A stretch of DNA of 64,000 nucleotides. Source: Fodinibacter luteus. Lineage in GTDB: Bacteria; Actinomycetota; Actinomycetes; Actinomycetales; Dermatophilaceae. Position numbers and translations under genes: made by a program. This document shows, piece by piece, positions 58,731 to 64,000 of this stretch. The notes below the pieces were generated by a model. That model searched no databases, was not told the DNA's origin, and worked only from the letters and a program-made list of their open reading frames with translations. Every line of letters starts with the position of its first letter. Position 1 is the stretch's first letter. Where the stretch lies: NCBI RefSeq assembly GCF_039541575.1, contig NZ_BAABGM010000002.1, positions 1 to 64,000 of the forward strand. Reading direction: 5' to 3'.

Positions 58731-58744
58731 TGACAGCGCTGTCT
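58731..58744. promoter_or_regulatory. LacI-family operator O2, TGACAGCGCTGTCT
   Basis: The same palindrome with one mismatch at the last base, 66 bp from O1 centre to centre, and 10 bp upstream of the ribosome site (AAGGAGG, 58755-58761) of the PfkB gene. O1 and O2 probably serve the two divergent transcripts and the regulator encoded at 59720. Confidence 0.82.
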
Positions 58745-58766
58745 GACCTAGGGCAAGGAGGCCCCC

Positions 58767-59723
58767 GTGCTCGTCGTGACACCCAACACGTGCATCGACG
58801 TGACGACGTGGCTGCCCGTCCTCGTTCCCGGGTCGGTGAGCCGGGCGTCGCGCACGGAGGTCACGGCCGGCGGCAAGGGTGTCAACGTCTGCCGCACGCT
58901 GCGGGCCCTCGGCGTCACGCCCCGTCTCGTCGGCCTCGCCCCGGTGGCGGACCCGCGGCTCTCCGAGCTGCTCGCCGCCGAGGGGTGTGACTTCCTCCCC
59001 GTCCCCCACACCGGTGAGGCGCGGCTCGCCCTCATCCTCCTCGAGGACTCCGGGCGGGTCACCGTCGTCAACGGCCGCGGTCCCGAGCCCCACGAGTGGG
59101 ACCACGACACCTTCCTCGGCACGATCGTCGGCGAGCTCGCGGCCACCGGCCCGGCCGCGGTCCTGTGCTCCGGCTCACTTCCTCCCGACGTGCCCGTCGA
59201 CCTCTACGGCGAGGTCGTCGCCGCCGCGCACGCGGCCGGCATCCCGGCGTTCGTCGACGCCGCCCCCGCCGTGCTCGGCGCCTCCCTCGCCAGCGGGCCC
59301 GACCTCGTCAGCCCCAACGTCGGCGAGGTCGAGTCGCTCCTGCACGGTCGCACCGACGAGCACGTCGAGGAGCAGGGCGACGACCTTCCCGAGCGCTGCG
59401 TCGCCGCCTCGCGCGAGCTGCACGCCCGCGGCGCCCGCCGGGCCGTCGTCACGGCGGGGTCGCACGGCGCCGCGCTCACGACGGCCGGGGGCTCGTGGTG
59501 GGTCGACGCCGTGCACGTCGAGGTGGCGAACCCGATCGGCGCCGGCGACTCCTTCCTCGCGGGCACGGCGCACGCCCTGACCGGCGGCGCCGACGACGTC
59601 ACGGCCGTCCGCCACGGCATGGCCGTCGCCGCCGCCGCGGTCCAGCACGAGCGCGGCGGCATGCTCCACGCCTCCCTCGTCGACGGGCTGCTCGCCCGGC
59701 TCCCCCAGGGGGTCCCCGCGTGA
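58767..59723 (+). CDS. PfkB family kinase, LacC/FruK-like
   Basis: A 318-residue kinase of the 1-phosphofructokinase/tagatose-6-phosphate kinase branch: VTPNTCIDVT at the start, VTAGGKGVNVCRTLRALG (about 32-49, substrate site), VLCSGSLPPDVP, SPNVGEVESLL and NPIGAGDSFLAG (catalytic Asp, about 255-266). It would make a ketose-1,6-bisphosphate from a phosphorylated ketose. GTG at 58767 has AAGGAGG 5 nt upstream. First gene of a plus-strand operon behind O2. Confidence 0.88.
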   Translation: MLVVTPNTCIDVTTWLPVLVPGSVSRASRTEVTAGGKGVNVCRTLRALGVTPRLVGLAPVADPRLSELLAAEGCDFLPVPHTGEARLALILLEDSGRVTVVNGRGPEPHEWDHDTFLGTIVGELAATGPAAVLCSGSLPPDVPVDLYGEVVAAAHAAGIPAFVDAAPAVLGASLASGPDLVSPNVGEVESLLHGRTDEHVEEQGDDLPERCVAASRELHARGARRAVVTAGSHGAALTTAGGSWWVDAVHVEVANPIGAGDSFLAGTAHALTGGADDVTAVRHGMAVAAAAVQHERGGMLHASLVDGLLARLPQGVPA

Positions 59724-60727
59724 ACGGGCCGACCATCTACGACGTGGCCCGCGAGTCGGGCTTCTCGATCAAGACCGTCTCGCGCGTCATCAACGGCGAG
59801 AGCGGGGTCCGGCCCGAGACCATCGACCGGGTCGAGCGCGCGATCAAGGCCCTCGACTACCACCCCAACCCCGCCGCCCAGCGCCTCGGCGGCGGAAAGC
59901 TGCCGACCATCGGGATCGTCGTCGACTCGATCGACGACCCGTTCTTCGGCGAGGTCATCGCCGTCGTCGAGCGGCGAGCCGTCGAGATGGGCATGGACGT
60001 CCTCGTCGCGTCGACCGGCATGGATGCCGTCCGCGCCCGCACGCAGGTCGAGCGCCTCGTGCGCCGCGGGGTCTCCGCCCTCATCGTCGCGCCCTTCGGG
60101 GACGACGCCGCCGCCCGCGCCGACCTGCCCGATGACGTCCCCGTCGTCGTCATCGACCGCAAGTGCGGCATCGAGGACAAGGACGTCGTGCGGGTCACCG
60201 ACCACGAGGGGGCCGTCGAGGCGGTGCGCCACCTCGTCGCGCACGGGCACGAGCGCATCGCCTTCCTCGGCGAGACGGCCGAGTTCACGACCGTCCAGGA
60301 CCGCCTGAGCGGCTACACCGACGCCCTCGTCGAGGCCGGTCTGGCGGTCGAGCCCGAGCTCGTGGAGACCCGGTGCTGGAGTGCCGATGTCGCCTACCCC
60401 CTCGCCCTCGCGATGCTCGCCCCGCCGGACGCCCCCACCGCCGTGTTCGCGTCGACGCCGCTCGTCGGGCTCGGGGTGCTGCGCGCGCTCAAGCGCCTCG
60501 ACCGCCAGGACGTCGCGCTCGTCGTGTTCGGCGACTTCCCGCTCGCCGAGCTCATGACCCCGCCCACCACCGTCGTCGACCAGCGCCCGACACCCCTTGC
60601 GCACGCCGCGTTCGACCACCTCGCCCGCCGCCTCGACGACGCGCACGCGCCCGTCGTCGAGACCGTCCTGCCCACCCGCCTCATCCAGCGCGGCTCGGGT
60701 GAGCTGCCGCCCAGGGAGACCTCGTGA
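59720..60727 (+). CDS. LacI family transcriptional regulator
   Basis: A 335-residue regulator with an N-terminal LacI helix-turn-helix (TIYDVARESGFSIKTVSRVI, about 5-24, followed by the YHPNPAAQRL hinge) and a periplasmic-binding-protein-like sensor domain (TIGIVVDSIDDPFFGEV onward). It is the obvious candidate to bind O1 and O2. The GTG overlaps the kinase stop (GTGA). The effector is probably the transported sugar or its phosphate. Confidence 0.93.
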   Translation: MNGPTIYDVARESGFSIKTVSRVINGESGVRPETIDRVERAIKALDYHPNPAAQRLGGGKLPTIGIVVDSIDDPFFGEVIAVVERRAVEMGMDVLVASTGMDAVRARTQVERLVRRGVSALIVAPFGDDAAARADLPDDVPVVVIDRKCGIEDKDVVRVTDHEGAVEAVRHLVAHGHERIAFLGETAEFTTVQDRLSGYTDALVEAGLAVEPELVETRCWSADVAYPLALAMLAPPDAPTAVFASTPLVGLGVLRALKRLDRQDVALVVFGDFPLAELMTPPTTVVDQRPTPLAHAAFDHLARRLDDAHAPVVETVLPTRLIQRGSGELPPRETS

Positions 60728-62178
60728 GACACCCCCTCGTCGTCGACCTCGGGTTCGACCTCGGCACGACCGTCACGAAGCTGACGGCCCTGGCCGAGGA
60801 CGGCTCGAAGCTCGTCGACCTCTCCGTCGCCACGACGTGGCACGAGCTCGCCGACGGCCGGGCCGAGCGCGACCCGCAGGTCGTCGTCGACGCCGTCGAG
60901 GATCTCGTCGCCCGCGCCGCGACGACGATCGGCGCCGGCAACGGCGCGGGACGCCCGGTCACCATCCGCTCGATCGGGTTCACGTCCATGGCCGAGGCCG
61001 GGGTGCTCGTCGACGCCGACGGGCGGGCCCACTCCCCCGTCATCGCGTGGTTCGACCCTCGCGGGGCCGAGCAGGCCCGGGCGCTCCCGGCCGATCTCGC
61101 CCACGACTTCCCTGCGCGCACCGGCCTGCCCGTCAGCCACGTCGCCTCGCTGTTCAAGCTCGCCTGGCTGCGCGACCAGGGCCTCTCCCTGGCCGGGCTC
61201 CAGTGGCTCTCGCTGCCCGAGTTCGTCATCGACCGCCTCGGCGGGCGACGCGTCGCCGAGCTGTCGCTCATGGGCCGCACCGGCTTCTACGACATCCACG
61301 CCGACGGGCTGTACCGCCCGGCCCTGGACCACCTCGGCGTCGGCGAGGACTTCGTCCCCGAGCTCGTGGGTGCGGGGACCCCGGCCGGTCGGGTCCGTGC
61401 CGACCACCCGGTCGTCGCGGTGCGTGGCGCGGTGCTCACCGTCGCAGGCCACGACCACGCGGTCGCCGCGGCGGCCGCGAACTCGGCCGCGACGGCATCC
61501 GCGATGGACAGCTTCGGCACCGCCGAGGCCTTCCTCGTCGCCAGCGCCCACGTCCCGGACCCCGAGAGGGTGCGGACCCTGTCGGCACACGGCGTGTCCG
61601 TCTACCCGCACGTCGTGCGCGGGACGACCGGGCTGCTCGCGGGGATGCGCACCGGGCTCGTCCTCAAGCGCGTCCTGCGCCTCCTCGGCGCCGACGACGA
61701 GGAGGGCCGGGCCCGCGTCGACCGCGAGTCGCTCGCCTTTCGCGGCGACCGCAGCGGGGACGTCGGCGTCACCGGCTTCTCGATGTCGGACCACGACGTC
61801 ACCGTGCACCTGCGCGGCGACTCGCCGACCCCGGGGAGGGTCTGGCGCGCCGCGCTCGACCACAGCACGGCGCACGCCGCCGATCTCCTCTCGCACCTCG
61901 GCACCGCCGGGGTCCCCATCGAGCGCCTCGTCCTCGCGGGCGGCTGGAGCCGGATGCCGTCGGTCCTCGACGCACGCCGCGCCCTCGCCCCCACGGTCGA
62001 GGTCGCCGCCATCCAGCAGCCGGGGCCTCGTGGTGCCGCGCTCTACGGGCGATGGGCCGCCACCCAGGGCGACCCCATCAGCAGCGACCTGCGGCCCCCA
62101 GCCGCGTACTTCACCTCGGTCGCGGAGACGGTCTCCGTCGACCACGCACCACCTCTGGCTAAGGAGGCCACCTCATGA
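60724..62178 (+). CDS. FGGY family carbohydrate kinase
   Basis: A 484-residue sugar kinase of the FGGY (xylulo-/glycero-/ribulokinase) family: DLGFDLGTTVTKLTALAEDG (phosphate loop, about 6-25), SIGFTSMAEAGVLVDADG (about 83-100), VIAWFDPRG (substrate region), VTVAGHDHAVAAAA (catalytic Asp, about 239-252) and LVLAGGWSRMPSVL (adenosine site, about 404-417). GTG overlaps the LacI stop (GTGA). Coexistence with a PfkB kinase implies two phosphorylation steps before aldol cleavage. The substrate is unassigned. Confidence 0.86.
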   Translation: MRHPLVVDLGFDLGTTVTKLTALAEDGSKLVDLSVATTWHELADGRAERDPQVVVDAVEDLVARAATTIGAGNGAGRPVTIRSIGFTSMAEAGVLVDADGRAHSPVIAWFDPRGAEQARALPADLAHDFPARTGLPVSHVASLFKLAWLRDQGLSLAGLQWLSLPEFVIDRLGGRRVAELSLMGRTGFYDIHADGLYRPALDHLGVGEDFVPELVGAGTPAGRVRADHPVVAVRGAVLTVAGHDHAVAAAAANSAATASAMDSFGTAEAFLVASAHVPDPERVRTLSAHGVSVYPHVVRGTTGLLAGMRTGLVLKRVLRLLGADDEEGRARVDRESLAFRGDRSGDVGVTGFSMSDHDVTVHLRGDSPTPGRVWRAALDHSTAHAADLLSHLGTAGVPIERLVLAGGWSRMPSVLDARRALAPTVEVAAIQQPGPRGAALYGRWAATQGDPISSDLRPPAAYFTSVAETVSVDHAPPLAKEATS

Positions 62179-63077
62179 CGACGACCGGACTCGACGCGAT
62201 CGCGACCCCGCAGGGCACGTTCGCGGTGCTCGCGATGGACCAGCGCGGCACGCTCAGGCGGATGCTTGCCGCGGTGGACCGCACGGACACCACGGACGCC
62301 GAGATCGTCGCGATGAAGCGCGACATGATCGCCTCGCTCGCGGGCAGCGCCTCGGCGTTCCTCATCGACCCGACCTTCGGCATCCCGGCCGCCGAGCAGG
62401 TGAGGGACGTCCCTTCGTACGGCCTGCTCCTCGCGGCCGAGCCGGGCACCCGCCCCACCCACGACGGTGAGCCCACCGTCACCCTCGACCCGGCGCAGGA
62501 TGCCGCGTGGGTGCGGGACAGCGGTGCCCACGCCATGAAGTTCCTCGCCCAGGTCCGGGCCGACCGCCCGGTCGGCGCCGACGGTCGCGACCTCACCGCC
62601 GAGGCGCACGACGCGCTCAAGGTGCTCATCGAGGACTGCGCCGCCCAGGGCGTGCCCTCGGTCGTCGAGAACCTCATCTACCCGCTCAACGGCGAGGCCC
62701 CCCTCTCCCCCGAGGCCCGGGCCGACGCCATCATCGAGGCCGCGGTGCTCATCGACGGCCTCAAGCCCAGCCTGCTCAAGCTCGAGTACCCCGGCAGCCC
62801 CGAAGCCTGCCGCCGCCTCGCCGAGCGCCTCACCGTGCCGTGGGCCGTGCTGTCGGCGGGCGTGTCCTCCGACGAGTTCGCCCAGGTGCTGCGGGTCAGC
62901 TGCGACGAGGGCGGCGCGAGCGGCTTCATCGCCGGTCGGGCCATCTGGAAGGAGACCGTGGCCATGGACCACGCCGAGCGCGTCGCGTTCCTGTCGGAGA
63001 CCGGCCGGCGTCGCATGGACGATTACACCTCGATCATCGACGGGCGTGCCCGTCCGTACCGCGAGGCGATCGCATGA
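62175..63077 (+). CDS. LacD/YihT-type class I aldolase
   Basis: A 300-residue aldolase of the same superfamily as the one at 57642 but clearly different: VLAMDQRGTLRRML (about 17-30), LIDPTFGIPAAE (about 60-71), HAMKFLAQVRAD (about 119-130), VVENLIYPLNGE (about 162-173), LLKLEYPGS (about 197-205, candidate Schiff-base Lys), WAVLSAGVSSDEF and GFIAGRAIWKET. It would cleave a ketose-bisphosphate or sulfo-sugar phosphate into DHAP and an aldehyde. ATG overlaps the FGGY stop (ATGA). Confidence 0.86.
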   Translation: MTTTGLDAIATPQGTFAVLAMDQRGTLRRMLAAVDRTDTTDAEIVAMKRDMIASLAGSASAFLIDPTFGIPAAEQVRDVPSYGLLLAAEPGTRPTHDGEPTVTLDPAQDAAWVRDSGAHAMKFLAQVRADRPVGADGRDLTAEAHDALKVLIEDCAAQGVPSVVENLIYPLNGEAPLSPEARADAIIEAAVLIDGLKPSLLKLEYPGSPEACRRLAERLTVPWAVLSAGVSSDEFAQVLRVSCDEGGASGFIAGRAIWKETVAMDHAERVAFLSETGRRRMDDYTSIIDGRARPYREAIA

Positions 63078-63838
63078 GCGCCCTGCTGGAGGCCCGTGGG
63101 CTGTCCCGCCGCTTCGGCCGGGTGCAGGCTCTCGACCACGCCGACTTCGACGTCGACGCGGGCGAGGTCGTCGCCCTCATCGGCGACAACGGTGCCGGGA
63201 AGTCGACTCTCGTCAAGGCCCTCACCGGCAACCTCGACATCGACGAGGGCGAGGTCCTCTTCGAGGGTCAGCGGGTGCAGTTCACGAGCCCGCACGAGGC
63301 GTCGGCCGTGGGGATCGAGGTCGTCCACCAGGATCTCGCCCTCGCCCCGCACCTCGACTCGGCCCAGAACATGTTCCTCGGTCGGGAGCTGATGCGGCCC
63401 GGCATCCTCGGGAAGCTCGGCTTCATGGACAACACGACGATGCGCAGCCAGGCCGCCCAGGCCTTCACCGAGCTGGGCTCGGCGGTTCGCTCGGTCGTCG
63501 TGCCGGTCGGCGCGATGTCCGGTGGGCAGAAGCAGTCGGTCGCCATCGCCCGCTCGGTCTCCTGGGCCAACAAGGTGCTCTTCCTCGACGAGCCCACGGC
63601 GGCGCTCGGCGTCGTCCAGACGCATAACGTCCTCGAGATGATCAAGAAGGTCCGCGACCGTGGCCTCGCCGTCGTGCTCATCTCGCACTCCATGCCACAC
63701 GTCATGGAGGTCGCCGACCGGGTGCAGGTCCTTCGCCTCGGCAGGCGCGTCGCCACCTACCGAGCGGCCGACACCTCGGTCGAGGAGCTCGTCGGCGCCA
63801 TGACCGGCGCCCTGGACAAGAAGGAGGGGGCGGCATGA
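63074..63838 (+). CDS. Sugar ABC importer ATP-binding protein (single-domain, FrcA-like)
   Basis: A 254-residue ATPase with one nucleotide-binding domain: GDNGAGKST (Walker A, about 38-46), GIEVVHQDLALAPHLDSAQN, MSGGQKQSVAIAR (signature, about 150-162) and VLFLDEPTAALG (Walker B). Ribose-type importers usually have a double ATPase; single-domain versions accompany the Frc/Xyl-type systems. The ATG overlaps the aldolase stop (ATGA). It belongs with the permease that starts 4 bp before its end. Confidence 0.93.
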   Translation: MSALLEARGLSRRFGRVQALDHADFDVDAGEVVALIGDNGAGKSTLVKALTGNLDIDEGEVLFEGQRVQFTSPHEASAVGIEVVHQDLALAPHLDSAQNMFLGRELMRPGILGKLGFMDNTTMRSQAAQAFTELGSAVRSVVVPVGAMSGGQKQSVAIARSVSWANKVLFLDEPTAALGVVQTHNVLEMIKKVRDRGLAVVLISHSMPHVMEVADRVQVLRLGRRVATYRAADTSVEELVGAMTGALDKKEGAA

Positions 63839-64000
63839 CCACCACGACGACCCCGGCGCAGGTGATCGAGACCACGGCGAGCCACGGCAGCCTCGCCGAG
63901 AGGGTCAAGGGCCTGCAGTCCGTGTGGATCCTCGGCGTGCTCGTCGTCATCGTCGCCGTGTTCGGCGTCCTGTCACCGACGACGTTCCTCACCGCCGGGA
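63835..64000 (+). CDS. Sugar ABC importer permease, N-terminal part (RbsC/FrcC-like)
   Basis: Only the first 55 codons are in the window. A Thr-rich N-terminus, a short amphipathic segment (LAERVKGLQSVW) and the start of the first membrane helix (ILGVLVVIVAVFGVLSPTTF) fit the carbohydrate permease family of ribose/fructose-type importers. ATG overlaps the ATPase stop (ATGA). The solute-binding protein gene, needed to judge the sugar, probably lies just beyond. Confidence 0.85.
   Translation, partial: MTTTTTPAQVIETTASHGSLAERVKGLQSVWILGVLVVIVAVFGVLSPTTFLTAG

Overview
The window is very GC-rich actinobacterial chromosome. Evidence: GTG and TTG starts, an actinobacterial type rrn leader, an LLM-family F420-type oxidoreductase, an acyl-CoA carboxylase epsilon subunit, a TIGR03089 protein, LCP proteins in tandem, and many leaderless genes. 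Gene content and gene style suggest Micrococcales, perhaps an Intrasporangiaceae relative (inference; only about 30 bases of 16S rRNA are present). No tRNA, CRISPR array, insertion sequence or prophage was seen.

Layout. 1-480: the 5' end of a 16S rRNA gene (minus strand), its leader and promoter. 700-30569: a cell-envelope glycopolymer region. It has a TagD-like cytidylyltransferase, large multi-pass membrane proteins, a peptidoglycan-binding hydrolase-like protein, a SpoIID protein, a Wzx-like flippase, GT2 enzymes, a DUF2304 protein, a TagGH-like ABC exporter, a LicD-like transferase, a TagF/GT4 fusion, three LCP ligases and a UDP-glucose dehydrogenase. A CoA-transferase pair, a TIGR03089 protein, an acyl-CoA dehydrogenase and an LLM oxidoreductase are interspersed. 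The natural reading is CDP-glycerol made by TagD, polymerised by the TagF-type enzyme, decorated by LicD and glycosyltransferases, exported by the ABC pair and attached by LCP enzymes. 30689-39151: a housekeeping block (CoA-binding protein, purE-purK, GtrA, two-component system, class III cyclase, birA, acyl-CoA carboxylase beta and epsilon). 39291-48495: MOSC, DUF885, TetR, a CPA1 antiporter with a C-terminal UBP zinc finger, an APC permease-USP-arginase operon behind a perfect palindrome, and Maf. 48674-52183: a carboxyltransferase, an acyl-CoA dehydrogenase and a divergent LiuR-like MerR regulator around a near-perfect operator. 52639-56969: a PfkB kinase, a GT2 plus membrane protein pair of less GC-extreme composition, and tryptophan 2,3-dioxygenase. 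57001-64000: a LacI-controlled sugar regulon with two LacD-type aldolases, PfkB and FGGY kinases, a small P-loop kinase, and the ATPase and start of the permease of an ABC importer; it runs off the window.

Three window-wide signals stand out. First, about twenty genes have a -10 box (TANNNT or close) only 6-8 nt before the start codon, so most are probably leaderless; this was used to choose starts. Second, several convergent junctions carry long, locus-specific perfect inverted repeats without T-tracts. Third, the word GGATGCC/GGCATCC (often as GGATGCCGTG) is strongly over-represented and builds several of the tandem repeats and hairpins.
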